This document shows positions 17,704 through 27,206 of a stretch of 64,000 bases of DNA, in pieces (positions within the stretch are counted from its first letter, which is position 1; each line of letters opens with the position of its first letter). The DNA lies in NCBI GenBank assembly GCA_945917985.1, contig CAMEIH010000010.1, positions 1 through 64,000 on the forward strand, in the 5' to 3' direction. The translations under genes and the position numbers were made by a program. Under the pieces are notes generated by a model, which did not search any database, was not told the DNA's origin, and saw nothing but the letters and a program-made list of their open reading frames with translations. The DNA comes from an uncultured Clostridium sp. GTDB taxonomy: Bacteria > Bacillota > Clostridia > Lachnospirales > Lachnospiraceae.

Positions 17704-19323
17704 TTAAGTATTTTTTATATAAAGCACGAAACTTTCATTCTCATAGACCTGTTTCATGTTATCCTTTACGTAATCCCATGGAATCGTATTGTAATAATGA
17801 TAAAACTCCCATTCCATCTCATTATATTCAGGGTCCATCATCTTTTTGTCAAGAAGCAGATAATCCGAGCCTTCTATGACCGTATTTTCACAGGTTATAT
17901 CATAAAGAAATTTCATCAGATACTGCTGTGTACAATCAGTGACGCAGATATTTTCTGCCTTTTCGATATCACTGTGTGAAAGCGCGTCCTGAATCTGATA
18001 TTCCCGCATACTGTACTGTCCATGATGGGCGTCATTCACCCAAAAGTTCGAAAGAAGTGTGATAAGTCCTATCAGACCTACAACAATGACTACTTTTCTC
18101 TGTGCCCTGCTTGGAATCTTTTTGTCAAAGACTGCTTTGTCATAAATCTCCAGGATAACCGGAAACATCCATGCAACCAAAAAAGCAAGGAGGACGCCTC
18201 CATAGGTAAACACCCGGTAATAAGGCAGCGCACACTGAATCGTCAAAAACAAAGGAATACACAAAATACCGGAAAGAAGGAAAATCAGGAATAAAATGTT
18301 ATCTTTTTCCTTTCTCCTGATACCTGAAATAAGCTTCCATATGAGAAGACAAATTCCTATCAAAACAATGATCAGAAACAGGCTTGAAAAACCATCATAA
18401 TACCAGTTCATCAGTGTCTTCATCCACTGAAGCAGTCTTCCAAAATATCCCTGTCTTTCCACGCTCTGTATATAAGGTGTGGAAAGCATGTATTCCATAC
18501 CTGTTCGCAGTGCGTCAAAGGGTGCAGTAAGAATCATCTTTACATGACTCATTCCATAATATAGACCTGTTTCATCCTTGACCAACAGATTAGATCCGAT
18601 TGCAAGCCAGATTATGGCATACAGGCCAGTCGTCACAATTGCTGCAAGAATCGAAACTGTAATCAGCTTTCCAAGCTTTCGAAGGTATTCCGATTTTCGC
18701 AGTGGAAGTTTACTTGTCTTTGACTCTGAAATTGCCCGATAAAGCAGATATATACCACCTGTCATACAGACCGGAAGTACGAAGTAAATATCACTGGTCA
18801 ACGTATAGAGACCAAGGACAAGAGACATACCGAAAACCACATAATATCTATAGGCTGTCCTAAACTCCTTACAGATAAAAGTAAGACAGTAAAAAGCTGT
18901 CAGATAACAGGTGATCCCAAGTGTATAGCCTCTTCCCTGTACCGCCATCTGATTGACCAGATTCATGGATGCATATAAAAGCACAGCTACAAGGGAAAGC
19001 CCTTTTTTCAGAAACCTTCTGCCGATTCGAAAAATCAGAATGAGATTGGCAAGTGCACACAGATAACTCACTCCCCGAAGACCGATATAAGGATTCCCAA
19101 AATAATCAAGGAACGCTGACAGTACCGAGTAACCCACATGATTATTGGGTACCGGCCAGTGTATTGCGGCATACACAGGTCCTCTGCTGATAAAATAATA
19201 ATAAGTATATAATTCATCATACCAGGGAGTAAGCGCAAATAAACGGTATCCGTAATACACTGCCATGATGAGTAAAAAAATCAGGAACCCTGTCTTTTCA
19301 TAATCTTTTTTCAATTTTTCCAT
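17704..19323 (-). CDS. Polytopic membrane protein, GT-C (PMT_2/ArnT-like) glycosyltransferase fold
   Basis: About 539 residues with roughly 11-12 hydrophobic helices, a first extracellular loop containing [12 protein letters not shown] (the Asp-Glu expected of GT-C enzymes using lipid-phosphate sugars), and a soluble C-terminal part. It probably transfers a sugar from a polyprenyl-phosphate donor to an envelope acceptor. The start at 19323 follows the leuB stop by one base, implying coupled translation without its own strong ribosome site. It is an odd guest in a branched-chain amino acid cluster. Exact substrate unknown. Confidence 0.65.
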   Translation of the reverse strand: MEKLKKDYEKTGFLIFLLIMAVYYGYRLFALTPWYDELYTYYYFISRGPVYAAIHWPVPNNHVGYSVLSAFLDYFGNPYIGLRGVSYLCALANLILIFRIGRRFLKKGLSLVAVLLYASMNLVNQMAVQGRGYTLGITCYLTAFYCLTFICKEFRTAYRYYVVFGMSLVLGLYTLTSDIYFVLPVCMTGGIYLLYRAISESKTSKLPLRKSEYLRKLGKLITVSILAAIVTTGLYAIIWLAIGSNLLVKDETGLYYGMSHVKMILTAPFDALRTGMEYMLSTPYIQSVERQGYFGRLLQWMKTLMNWYYDGFSSLFLIIVLIGICLLIWKLISGIRRKEKDNILFLIFLLSGILCIPLFLTIQCALPYYRVFTYGGVLLAFLVAWMFPVILEIYDKAVFDKKIPSRAQRKVVIVVGLIGLITLLSNFWVNDAHHGQYSMREYQIQDALSHSDIEKAENICVTDCTQQYLMKFLYDITCENTVIEGSDYLLLDKKMMDPEYNEMEWEFYHYYNTIPWDYVKDNMKQVYENESFVLYIKNT

Positions 19324-19324
19324 G

Positions 19325-20410
19325 TTAATGAATTTCATTTGCCAGCAAATCACCCATTTCTTTACAGCCTACACGGACACATCCCTCCGACATAATATCC
19401 TGAGTTCTGTAACCTTTTTTCAAAATGCTCTTTACTGCATTTTCTATGGCATCCGCCTCTTTGTCAAGGTCAAAGGAATATCGCAGCATCATTGCTGCTG
19501 ACAAAACGGTAGCAATCGGATTGGCAATATCCTGTCCGGCAATATCAGGCGCAGAGCCATGGCTGGGCTCATAAAGTCCGAATTTCGTATCATTTAATGA
19601 TGCACTTGCAAGCATACCGATGGAACCTGTTACCATACTGGCTTCATCGGAAAGAATATCTCCAAACATGTTTTCAGTTAAGATAACATCAAATTGAGCG
19701 GGGTCCTTTACCAGCTGCATCGCACAATTGTCTACCAGCATATGTTCCAGGGTAACTTCAGGATAATCTGCTGCAACCTCTTCCACAACTTTTCTCCAGA
19801 GTCTTGAGGAATCCAGAACATTTGCTTTATCTACACTGGTAACCTTTTTGCGGCGTTTCATTGCAATGTCAAAGCCTTTAATCGCAATTCTCCTGATTTC
19901 TTTTTCATCGTATGTAAGGGTGTCAATGGCTTTCCTGACTCCGTTTTCTTCTATGGTATGGCGCTCACCGAAGTAAAGGCCTCCGGTCAATTCACGCATG
20001 ATCATCATGTCAAAACCTGCATCACTGATTTCTTTCTTAAGAGGACAGGCATCAGCAAGCTCTCCATAAAGTATGGCAGGTCGGAGATTCGCAAACAGAT
20101 TCAGTTCCTTGCGGATTTTTAAAAGTCCGGCTTCCGGGCGCTTGTCCGGAGGAAGCTGATACCAGGGTGAGGTAGTGGTATTGCCGCCGATAGAACCCAT
20201 CAGTACAGCATCCGCTGCCTTAGCATCGGCAATCGCCTCATCCGTCAATGGCACACCGTGCACGTCAATGGATGCACCTCCCATTAAAATATCCTTAAAA
20301 ATCATTTCATGTCCATAGACAGAAGCGACTTTATTTAAAACCTTTTTGGCTTCTGTAACAATTTCCGGTCCGATCCCGTCTCCGGGAATACAGGTGATGT
20401 TTAATTTCAT
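19325..20410 (-). CDS. leuB: 3-isopropylmalate dehydrogenase
   Basis: 361 residues, normal length. The nucleotide and isopropylmalate motifs are recognisable: GDGIGPEIV at the N-terminus, the Lys in VDKANVL, and [12 protein letters not shown] with the metal-binding Asp residues. It oxidises and decarboxylates 3-isopropylmalate to ketoisocaproate in leucine synthesis. A strong AGGAGG precedes the ATG. leuA and leuCD are not in the window. A terminator lies just upstream, ending the yajC unit. Confidence 0.95.
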   Translation of the reverse strand: MKLNITCIPGDGIGPEIVTEAKKVLNKVASVYGHEMIFKDILMGGASIDVHGVPLTDEAIADAKAADAVLMGSIGGNTTTSPWYQLPPDKRPEAGLLKIRKELNLFANLRPAILYGELADACPLKKEISDAGFDMMIMRELTGGLYFGERHTIEENGVRKAIDTLTYDEKEIRRIAIKGFDIAMKRRKKVTSVDKANVLDSSRLWRKVVEEVAADYPEVTLEHMLVDNCAMQLVKDPAQFDVILTENMFGDILSDEASMVTGSIGMLASASLNDTKFGLYEPSHGSAPDIAGQDIANPIATVLSAAMMLRYSFDLDKEADAIENAVKSILKKGYRTQDIMSEGCVRVGCKEMGDLLANEIH

Positions 20411-20436
20411 GGTTATCCTCCTTTAAGCATGCTTAC

Positions 20437-20467
20437 TAAAACAGCCCGACATAAGCATGTCGGGCTG
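20437..20467 (-). terminator. Rho-independent terminator after yajC
   Basis: Perfect 11-bp stem (20442-20452 with 20457-20467), 4-nt loop, followed on the minus strand by TTTT. It lies between yajC and leuB, so it ends the tgt-yajC transcript; attenuation of leuB is possible but not shown. Confidence 0.7.
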
Positions 20468-20495
20468 CATTGCTTCTCAAGCCATGTCGTTTGTA

Positions 20496-20819
20496 TTATT
20501 CATTGTCCGCTTTTTCTACCTGAGCAATTGCCGTCTTCTGCATAGGGATACGACAGTTCTTGTTATTACCGAATTCAACAATCACGGTATCCTCTGTGAT
20601 ATCAATAACAATTCCGTAAAATCCGCTGTTTGTCAAGACACAGTCACCGATTTCAAGTGCAGATAACATGGCAGCCATTTTTTTCTGTTCTTTCTTCTGA
20701 GGTCTGATCATAAAGAAATAAATGAATGCAAAGATAAGTACAATATAAACTATCATGATAATGCCGCCACCGGCTGCTGCTCCTGTGGCTGATGTATCAG
20801 CTGTCAATAAGATTCCCAT
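20496..20819 (-). CDS. yajC: Preprotein translocase accessory subunit YajC
   Basis: 107 residues: a single N-terminal transmembrane helix ending in the hallmark YFFMIRPQKKEQKK, then a small soluble domain with the conserved LEIGDCVLTNSGFYG segment. It associates with SecDF at the translocon. It follows tgt by 90 bp on the same strand, the usual pairing in bacteria. Confidence 0.94.
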   Translation of the reverse strand: MGILLTADTSATGAAAGGGIIMIVYIVLIFAFIYFFMIRPQKKEQKKMAAMLSALEIGDCVLTNSGFYGIVIDITEDTVIVEFGNNKNCRIPMQKTAIAQVEKADNE

Positions 20820-20909
20820 TAAATTTCCTCCTGAATATAAATATTATGCTTTTAATAGCCAGTCTAAAAAATATAATACACAATCCTGCCTGTAAAAACA
20901 AGACCTTTC

Positions 20910-22049
20910 TTATTTTTCTCCATTTTCCTGTTGCATTCCTTCAAGCTTTCTCTTTTTATATGCAGAAAATTCACCTGCATCGAGAGCATCTCTGATTTCT
21001 GTCATCATAGTATTGTAAAAATAAAGATTATGCAGAACACAAAGCCTCATTCCAAGCATTTCTTTTGCTTTTAACAGATGTCGGATATAACTTCTTGAAT
21101 ATCTTCTGCATGCCGGACACGCACACCCCTCTTCGATTGGGCGGTCATCCAGTTCATACTTGGCATTAAACAGATTAATTTTTCCGTTATTTGTATATAA
21201 ATGGCCATGTCGTCCATTCCTGGACGGATAGACGCAGTCAAAGAAATCGATTCCTCTCTCCACTCCTTCCAAAATATTGGCAGGAGTGCCCACCCCCATC
21301 AGATAAGTTGGTTTATCGACCGGAAGATAAGGAACCGTTTCTTCTATAATATGATACATCTCCTCATGCGTCTCCCCAACAGCAAGTCCTCCGATGGCAT
21401 AACCGTCAAGTTCAAGTTCTGCGATTCTCTTCGCATGGTCTATTCGGATATCCTCAAAAATCGCTCCCTGATTTATCCCAAACAGAAGCTGGTCTTTGTT
21501 GATTGTATCTTCCAGAGAGTTCAGTCTCGCCATCTCATTTTTACAGCGGATCAGCCACCTTGTAGTCCGGTCTACCGAATTTTGTACATAGCTTCGATCT
21601 GCTTTACTGGATGGGCATTCGTCAAATGCCATCGCTATGGTAGAAGCAAGATTTGACTGAATCTGCATACTCTGTTCCGGTCCCATAAAAATTTTCCTGC
21701 CGTCAATATGGGAGTTAAAATAAACGCCTTCCTCTTTGATCTTACGCATACTCGCAAGAGAAAAAACCTGAAATCCGCCGGAATCCGTCAGAATTGGTTT
21801 GTTCCAGGACATAAATTTGTGGAGACCGCCCATCTGTTTTACGATTTCATCCCCCGGTCTCACATGAAGATGATATGTGTTAGATAATTCAACCTGAGTT
21901 CCAATCTGCTCCAAATCTTCCGTAGATACAGCTCCCTTGATTGCTGCAACAGTACCTACATTCATAAAAACAGGAGTCTGTATCACGCCGTGAACGGTAG
22001 TCAGTTCTCCTCTTTTCGCTCTTCCTTCCTGTTTCAGTAAACGATACAT
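20910..22049 (-). CDS. tgt: Queuine tRNA-ribosyltransferase
   Basis: 379 residues. Motifs include DSGGFQVFSL, FDECPS, and the zinc site CACPACRRYSRSYIRH near residue 310. It exchanges guanine-34 of tRNAs with GUN anticodons for preQ1 or queuine. Aspartate residues of the barrel active site are present. AAGGAG lies just before the start. It is 9 bp after the carboxypeptidase gene. Confidence 0.96.
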   Translation of the reverse strand: MYRLLKQEGRAKRGELTTVHGVIQTPVFMNVGTVAAIKGAVSTEDLEQIGTQVELSNTYHLHVRPGDEIVKQMGGLHKFMSWNKPILTDSGGFQVFSLASMRKIKEEGVYFNSHIDGRKIFMGPEQSMQIQSNLASTIAMAFDECPSSKADRSYVQNSVDRTTRWLIRCKNEMARLNSLEDTINKDQLLFGINQGAIFEDIRIDHAKRIAELELDGYAIGGLAVGETHEEMYHIIEETVPYLPVDKPTYLMGVGTPANILEGVERGIDFFDCVYPSRNGRHGHLYTNNGKINLFNAKYELDDRPIEEGCACPACRRYSRSYIRHLLKAKEMLGMRLCVLHNLYFYNTMMTEIRDALDAGEFSAYKKRKLEGMQQENGEK

Positions 22050-22058
22050 ATTAGCTCC

Positions 22059-23153
22059 TTATAAATATTTATCCCAAAACTCTTCCAGAGTTATTCCTTC
22101 TCCGGTAATCACCATTGCCGCATCTTTTCCTACATATCTGAAATGCCATGGTTCAAATTCAATACTTGTTATATATTCTTTGCCGGCCGGATAGCGTAAA
22201 ATAAAACCATATTCACAGCTATGTTCCGCAAGCCATCTTCCTGCCTCCGTATCTGCAAAACCTTCATCCAGCGTTACATACTCATCAGAAACAATATCGA
22301 TAGCCAGTCCGATCTGATGCTCACTTGCACCCGGTACTGTCACCGCTTTTGATGAGATGATATAAGCATCCATGTAGGACATGCCTTTTCTCATGTAAGC
22401 TTCTATTTTGCGGTTAAACAAAACTTCCTGATAATTCAGATCGCGATAAGGGGAACAGATTGCAAGTGTGATACCGTCCTTTTTGGCAGCCTGCATCATG
22501 GATAGCAGCTCATCAATAATGCGCTCGTCACATTTCATCGTTCCCTTAATGGTCTTTATGTTACCCAGTGAAAATTCATAATCATCCGGAATCGGATGCT
22601 GTTTATTGATGAGAACAAGCTTCCAGTCATCCTTTGAAAAAACAGGTTTCGATGCATTTTCTGTTTCCGGTATATCTGCCGGTTCCGCCTCTTTTTCCAT
22701 TTCAGTGCCCTCTTCCAAAATCTCAGAAAGAGAATATTTATCCACCTCACTCATACCGTGAAATTCAGAAGCATCATATCCGTCAAGAACATCTGCATCC
22801 TCAAGCAGGGGAACATCATCAATGTTCACGGAAGTATCACCCGTAAGCGTAAGACTTTCATCCTCCGAGACTACAGGAATCTGTTCATCTGTGCCGTCCG
22901 CTACAAAGCCACCCGTGTTCTGAAATACAGGATAAGCAAAACTGTTTCCAACCATAAAGCACATAAAAATGAATATGGCACAGACGAAGCGCTTTGTTCC
23001 TCTCCTGCAATAATCAGTAAAACGAAAAAAAAGAAGGCAGACTGCAAGTCCCATAATGGCAGGAATCCGAAGAAATTTATGCTTACTGCCCATATTTATA
23101 AAATAACCTGTCATCCTATCTTTTAACGACTTTCTCATTTGTTTACCATACAC
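22059..23153 (-). CDS. D,D-carboxypeptidase, VanY/M15B family, membrane-anchored
   Basis: 364 residues. The N-terminal part holds two hydrophobic stretches (about 30-45 and 57-73), followed by an acidic low-complexity linker and a C-terminal peptidase M15B domain. The zinc and catalytic residues lie in SPYRDLNYQ, GASEHQIGLAIDI and FEPWHFRYVG. It should trim the terminal D-Ala from peptidoglycan stem peptides outside the membrane. Several ATGs lie in the first 35 codons and none has a strong ribosome site, so the exact start is uncertain. Confidence 0.88.
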   Translation of the reverse strand: MYGKQMRKSLKDRMTGYFINMGSKHKFLRIPAIMGLAVCLLFFRFTDYCRRGTKRFVCAIFIFMCFMVGNSFAYPVFQNTGGFVADGTDEQIPVVSEDESLTLTGDTSVNIDDVPLLEDADVLDGYDASEFHGMSEVDKYSLSEILEEGTEMEKEAEPADIPETENASKPVFSKDDWKLVLINKQHPIPDDYEFSLGNIKTIKGTMKCDERIIDELLSMMQAAKKDGITLAICSPYRDLNYQEVLFNRKIEAYMRKGMSYMDAYIISSKAVTVPGASEHQIGLAIDIVSDEYVTLDEGFADTEAGRWLAEHSCEYGFILRYPAGKEYITSIEFEPWHFRYVGKDAAMVITGEGITLEEFWDKYL

Positions 23154-23257
23154 CGTTCTTTCGAATTCTAGCCTGCAAAATACTTACCGTTATTTTATCA
23201 TAAAAGAACCTTTTGTACAGTATTTTCATGAAAATTCCCTTAATTTTCCGTAATTTC

Positions 23258-23286
23258 TTGCCACTATATTCAAATTCGGTTATAAT
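23258..23286 (+). promoter_or_regulatory. Sigma-A type promoter for aroC
   Basis: TTGCCA (23258-23263), 17-bp spacer, TATAAT (23281-23286), about 31 bp before the aroC ATG. Confidence 0.65.
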
Positions 23287-23317
23287 CAGATTTAATGATT
23301 GGGAAAGGATTTTTTAT

Positions 23318-24424
23318 ATGGCAGGATCATCTTTTGGCAATTTATTCAGAATAACAACCTGGGGAGAATCACACGGGAAGGCTCTCGGTGTTGTGATTGA
23401 CGGTTGTCCGTCAGGTCTTCCCCTGGAAGCGCAGGATATTCAGGTTTTTCTTGACAGAAGAAAACCCGGCAAAACTGCTATTTCCACTCCCCGCAAAGAG
23501 GCTGATGAAGTTGAAATATTATCCGGAGTTTTTGAAGGTAAAACAACAGGCACTCCTATCTCTCTTCTGATTCCCAACACTTCACAGAAATCATCGGATT
23601 ACAGTGAAATCGCTTCTTACTACAGACCGGGACATGCCGATTACACTTTTGACAAAAAATTCGGATTCCGGGATTATCGCGGCGGAGGAAGATCCTCTGC
23701 GAGAGAGACAGCCGGACGCGTCGCTGCAGGTGCCATCGCTTCAAAGCTGTTAAAGGAGCTTGGCATAACTGTTATGGCCTACACAAAGTCCATTGGCCCT
23801 GTTCATATCGATATGTCTCATTTTGACAAGGATGCCATTCTTTCAACTGCAACCTGTATGCCCGATAAAACGGCGGATGAGAAAGCTTCCGCTTATTTGA
23901 AGGAATGTATGATGAATAAAGATTCCAGCGGCGGTGTTGTTGAGTGCGTAGTAACCGGTATGCCGGCAGGTATCGGTGACCCTGTCTTTGATAAACTGGA
24001 TGCCAATCTTTCCAAAGCCATTATGTCCATCGGTGCCGTTAAAGCCGTGGAAATCGGCGATGGCTTTGCTGTTTCCACCGCAAAAGGCTCTGAAAACAAT
24101 GATGCTTTTACAATGCATGATCAAAAAGTGATCAAAAAGACAAATCATGCCGGTGGTGTTTTGGGCGGTATCAGTGACGGTGCAGACATCATTCTGCGTG
24201 CACACTTTAAACCCACGCCTTCCATATTTCAAAAACAGGAAACAGTAAATAAAAGCGGAGAAAATGTTGAAGTTGAGATTAAAGGAAGGCACGATCCCGT
24301 TGTGGTTCCAAGAGCTGTCGTTGTTGTGGAATGTATGACTGCTCTTACGATTCTCGATGCCTGTATGGCAAATATGAGTGCAAGACTTGAGTATCTGACG
24401 GATTTTTATCACCCGTCCAATTAA
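23318..24424 (+). CDS. aroC: Chorismate synthase
   Basis: 368 residues. It converts EPSP to chorismate with reduced FMN. Signatures are the N-terminal [14 protein letters not shown], the mid-protein [15 protein letters not shown], and the C-terminal [10 protein letters not shown]. The start at 23318 ([10 protein letters not shown]) has AAAGGA upstream and a promoter in front; the frame is open 35 codons further but that stretch contains the promoter. It is a single-gene unit ended by a terminator. Confidence 0.96.
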   Translation: MAGSSFGNLFRITTWGESHGKALGVVIDGCPSGLPLEAQDIQVFLDRRKPGKTAISTPRKEADEVEILSGVFEGKTTGTPISLLIPNTSQKSSDYSEIASYYRPGHADYTFDKKFGFRDYRGGGRSSARETAGRVAAGAIASKLLKELGITVMAYTKSIGPVHIDMSHFDKDAILSTATCMPDKTADEKASAYLKECMMNKDSSGGVVECVVTGMPAGIGDPVFDKLDANLSKAIMSIGAVKAVEIGDGFAVSTAKGSENNDAFTMHDQKVIKKTNHAGGVLGGISDGADIILRAHFKPTPSIFQKQETVNKSGENVEVEIKGRHDPVVVPRAVVVVECMTALTILDACMANMSARLEYLTDFYHPSN

Positions 24425-24437
24425 TGTAACGATAATA

Positions 24438-24468
24438 AAGCGGCAGCCTGAAAAGCTGCCGCTTCTTA
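24438..24468 (+). terminator. Rho-independent terminator after aroC
   Basis: 10-bp GC-rich stem (24438-24447 with 24455-24464), 7-nt loop, followed by a T-rich stretch. It lies between the convergent aroC and lactonase genes. Confidence 0.8.
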
Positions 24469-24493
24469 TCTTTATTAACATCACAAATTATTT

Positions 24494-25564
24494 TTACTCT
24501 TCCGTCAGTTTATGGAAAATAACACAGTTGGGCTGATCTACATTCATTTCTTTTCCGTTCATGACAATGGTTCCCTTTTTCAGATCCACTGTAAAGAAAG
24601 TCATGGTATTGGATTCGTGATTCAGAGAAACGAGATGCTTATTATCCGGGAATAAAGTCGCATCCTTAGGATAATCCCCACTGACAGGCAGACACAAGAT
24701 CTTGGTAAGCAGACCTGTCTTCTGATCAATGGAATACAGCACAACACTGTTGTCTCCCGCGTTGGAGCTGCACAAATATTTGAAATCGTTTGAGATGTTA
24801 AGCGCACTTGCTGCAGAACCGCCTGCATGATAATCGTTTAATGTGGAAATCGTCTGAATCTTTTCAAACTCGGGCGTATTGTGCTTTTGATCCACATAAT
24901 AACGGTAAACGTCAATATAGTTTTTCAGTTCATGCACTGCATACATATACTGCCCGTCCTTGGAGAATTTCAAATGTCTTGGTGCTGATTCCTGTTCGCT
25001 TCTGACAATATCCACCTGATGAAGTTTTCCGGTAACATGGTCAAGCTCGTAGATTACAATATGATCCATGCCAAGGTCTGCAGCACATAAAAAGCGATTG
25101 TCCCTTGTCATCTTCACACAACTGATGTGAGGACGGAAATTGCGCTCTGCAATACTGCCAAGTCCCTTGTGAAAAATCTCATCGGTGATCTCACCTATCG
25201 TACCATCTTCATTTACTCTGAGAGCCGTCAGTTTAGCATCATGATAACCTGCAACAAAGAGGAATCTGTCATCATAATCAGTAGAGAGATAACACCCTCT
25301 CATTCCGTTGATCGATGCATGATTCAAGGCTTCAAGACTTCCGTCCTTCAATATTTTGTAGGATTCAACTCCAAAATCAGTAATGGAATATAGAAATTTC
25401 TGATTATGTGATATTGTTACATAAGAAGAATTTGTAATCTCTACCTGGTCTTTTTCTTTGAATCTGCCATTTTCCATATCCACATCATAGATACGGATTC
25501 CGCAACTGCTCTTGTTACCTGATGTGTAAGTGGATACATATGCAACATATTTATCTCTATTCAT
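24494..25564 (-). CDS. Lactonase family protein (7-bladed propeller, 6-phosphogluconolactonase type)
   Basis: 356 residues with the repetitive beta-propeller pattern of the Pfam Lactonase family, including ADLGMDHIVIYELD, SAPRHLKFSKDGQYMYAVHEL and SNAGDNSVVLYSID. Some relatives hydrolyse 6-phosphogluconolactone; many have no tested activity. No signal peptide. It is a monocistronic unit with its own promoter; no pentose phosphate gene is nearby, so I do not assign pgl. Confidence 0.82.
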   Translation of the reverse strand: MNRDKYVAYVSTYTSGNKSSCGIRIYDVDMENGRFKEKDQVEITNSSYVTISHNQKFLYSITDFGVESYKILKDGSLEALNHASINGMRGCYLSTDYDDRFLFVAGYHDAKLTALRVNEDGTIGEITDEIFHKGLGSIAERNFRPHISCVKMTRDNRFLCAADLGMDHIVIYELDHVTGKLHQVDIVRSEQESAPRHLKFSKDGQYMYAVHELKNYIDVYRYYVDQKHNTPEFEKIQTISTLNDYHAGGSAASALNISNDFKYLCSSNAGDNSVVLYSIDQKTGLLTKILCLPVSGDYPKDATLFPDNKHLVSLNHESNTMTFFTVDLKKGTIVMNGKEMNVDQPNCVIFHKLTEE

Positions 25565-25614
25565 ACTTCCATTCCTTCCTGCCGATTCCTTTTTCTTCCG
25601 TTTTTATTATTCCC

Positions 25615-25643
25615 AGTATAACACAACTTAAAAATCTTGTTAA
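25615..25643 (-). promoter_or_regulatory. Sigma-A type promoter for the lactonase-family gene
   Basis: Minus strand TTAACA (25643-25638), 17-bp spacer, TATACT (25620-25615), about 50 bp before the start codon. Confidence 0.55.
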
Positions 25644-25667
25644 TAACCAATCATGTAAAATCGAATT

Positions 25668-25707
25668 AAAAAATGAGCAATGTCTGTAAAGTCACTGCTC
25701 ATTTTTT
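25668..25707 (-). terminator. Hairpin terminator after the 31-residue gene
   Basis: 12-bp stem AAAAAATGAGCA with its complement (25668-25679, 25696-25707), the descending arm supplying a U-run on the minus strand. Confidence 0.65.
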
Positions 25708-25717
25708 ACTTTCCTGT

Positions 25718-25813
25718 TTACTTTTTATTTTTTGTTTCATAAATGCTGTAAAGAAGACAGCCACCAAGCGAAATTGCTACAATGGCAATAAAAACAATCT
25801 CTGTCACGCCCAT
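25718..25813 (-). CDS. Small single-helix membrane protein, 31 residues
   Basis: 31 residues starting MGVTEIVFIAIVAISLGG, one transmembrane helix and a charged tail ending ETKNKK. The ATG has a strong GGGAGGAT ribosome site and a terminator follows, so it looks real although very short. Function unknown; it lies just outside the phage's left end and is probably a host gene. An uncharacterised regulatory micropeptide is one possibility. Confidence 0.6.
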   Translation of the reverse strand: MGVTEIVFIAIVAISLGGCLLYSIYETKNKK

Positions 25814-25949
25814 GCTTTATCCTCCCTTTCAATATACAATCTCTGCTATCAAAAGCGTTATTCACAATTTACCATTCATCCCGGAAATTACAATAATTCT
25901 GCTGATTTCTTGATGAGATTTTAGCATAGCGTTAACAGTTTCTTAACAT
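25814..25949. other. Left host flank of the prophage, no gene
   Basis: AT-rich intergenic DNA. It probably carries the promoter of the 31-residue gene. Nothing else recognised. The last few bases, with the adjoining direct repeat, form an inverted repeat ACATC-T-GATGT (25946-25956). Confidence 0.4.
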
Positions 25950-25964
25950 CTGATGTAAATTTCA
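25950..25964 (+). repeat. Left 15-bp direct repeat (target duplication)
   Basis: CTGATGTAAATTTCA, identical to 35401-35415. It sits 2 bp outside the left terminal inverted repeat, as expected of a target-site duplication. Most IS30 elements duplicate 2-4 bp, but some family members duplicate much longer stretches. Confidence 0.8.
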
Positions 25965-25966
25965 GC

Positions 25967-25991
25967 TGAATTGCAACAATAAAATCAAGAA
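25967..25991 (+). repeat. Left terminal inverted repeat of the phage element
   Basis: 25 bp beginning TGAATTG. It matches the complement of 35374-35398 at 21 of 25 positions without gaps, including a run of 12 (TAAAATCAAGAA). Both copies are the same distance from the direct repeats, which makes chance unlikely. Confidence 0.8.
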
Positions 25992-26020
25992 TAACTGATT
26001 TTTAGCAGAATTGCACAAAG

Positions 26021-26069
26021 AAAAAGCTGTTTTTAACCCGGATCGCTCCGGAGAAAACAGCTTTCTTTT
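26021..26069 (-). terminator. Terminator-like hairpin downstream of the transposase gene
   Basis: AAGCTGTTTT (26024-26033) pairs with AAAACAGCTT (26054-26063), enclosing an inner CCGGA/TCCGG stem; the minus-strand 3' side is T-rich. Two further AATTGCAC motifs near the left end (26009, 26075) and a related one in the inverted repeat might be subterminal binding sites. Confidence 0.6.
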
Positions 26070-26177
26070 GTTTAAATTGCACATATAAATTTTTTAGATT
26101 GATTTTATGGCATGAAAAACAGGGGTATTTTTATACCCTATCTTTGATCTATGTGAAAGAGTGTTCCAGGCATCCGA

Positions 26178-27206
26178 TCAGGCGGCTGATAAATGCAAAT
26201 TGTCTATATATTTCCTACTGCTGATACCGCCAAGAAGTTTACGGGGATAATTATTTATCCAGTCCTGCACCATGGAAACCTGTTTGTCTGTTACCGTATC
26301 AAAGTTTGTTCCCTTGGGAAAGAACCGTCTGATCATACGGTTAATATTTTCATTCGTGCCACGCTCATAACTACTATAAGGGTGGCAGTAATAAACAACA
26401 GTACGACCGCCTTTTTCAATCCCTTCACTGTCAAGAAACTCAACACCATTATCACAGGTAATCGTTTTAAACTTCTCCCTGAATTTCTTTTTACCAAGTT
26501 TCTTCTCCAATCGGTCTAAAGCCCGTACAACCGAAGCTGATTTTTTATCTTTGATCTTCATAACGATCTCTTCCCTTGTCATACGTTCAGACAGAACCAG
26601 CAGACAGGATTTACCCGTATTCTTGGCACTTACTACAGTATCCATCTCCCAGTGACCATAAATTTTCCTGTCTTTAATATCTTTGGGTCTTTCCTCTATG
26701 GAACGGCCTGTGCGGTTATTGAGTGATACAGTACTGTTTTCGTCCCTCTTTTTATGTTTTGCTGGAGCTTTCTTACTGGGCAGATCATTATAATCCACAT
26801 TCAGAAACAAACCCATATCGAAATAATTATAGATCGTCTTATAACAGAGCTTTGTTTTAAATTTTATTCCCTCATTCTCTGCATGGAGCAGGAGAGCTTC
26901 TGGGGAGTATTTCTTATTTTTAACCATATCTTCAATGTAAGCAACTAGCTCATAATCAGAGCCAATTTTCAAATTTCTTCCCCGGTTACAAACGGAATTA
27001 TTATAAAGCATCTGTGCATAATCTGCTTTATATGCGTAATATTCCCTTAACTGGGAATCTATCTGTTTTACAGTTCCTTTTTTAATTTCTTTGTAAAGGG
27101 TATTATACTTTATTCCCAGTATTCCAGATATCTCACTTACCGTATACCTCTGATCAAGAAGAACCTCAATTTTATATCTCTGTCCCTCTGTTATGTAATT
27201 TCCCAT
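26178..27206 (-). CDS. IS30-family DDE transposase, probable phage integrase
   Basis: 342 residues. An N-terminal helix-turn-helix (TVSEISGILGIKYNTLYKEI, about residues 22-41) precedes a DDE catalytic domain with the first Asp in HWEMDTVV, the second in TITCDNGVEF and the Glu in YERGTNENINRMIRRF, the IS30-family signature. The ATG at 27206 is used because AGGAGG lies about ten bases upstream. No inverted repeats hug this gene alone; the only convincing pair bounds the whole phage. It therefore probably catalyses integration and excision of the phage DNA. IS30 enzymes work through circles with abutted ends, which suits a phage with a circular replicative form. It could alternatively be a passenger insertion sequence. 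Confidence 0.93.
   Translation of the reverse strand: MGNYITEGQRYKIEVLLDQRYTVSEISGILGIKYNTLYKEIKKGTVKQIDSQLREYYAYKADYAQMLYNNSVCNRGRNLKIGSDYELVAYIEDMVKNKKYSPEALLLHAENEGIKFKTKLCYKTIYNYFDMGLFLNVDYNDLPSKKAPAKHKKRDENSTVSLNNRTGRSIEERPKDIKDRKIYGHWEMDTVVSAKNTGKSCLLVLSERMTREEIVMKIKDKKSASVVRALDRLEKKLGKKKFREKFKTITCDNGVEFLDSEGIEKGGRTVVYYCHPYSSYERGTNENINRMIRRFFPKGTNFDTVTDKQVSMVQDWINNYPRKLLGGISSRKYIDNLHLSAA

Noticed and set aside
25950-25964. The direct repeat as a dif/XerCD attachment site
   Set aside because: One half (TGATGTAAATT) resembles a XerD arm, but the other arm does not match dif, while flanking inverted repeats and a DDE transposase explain it better.
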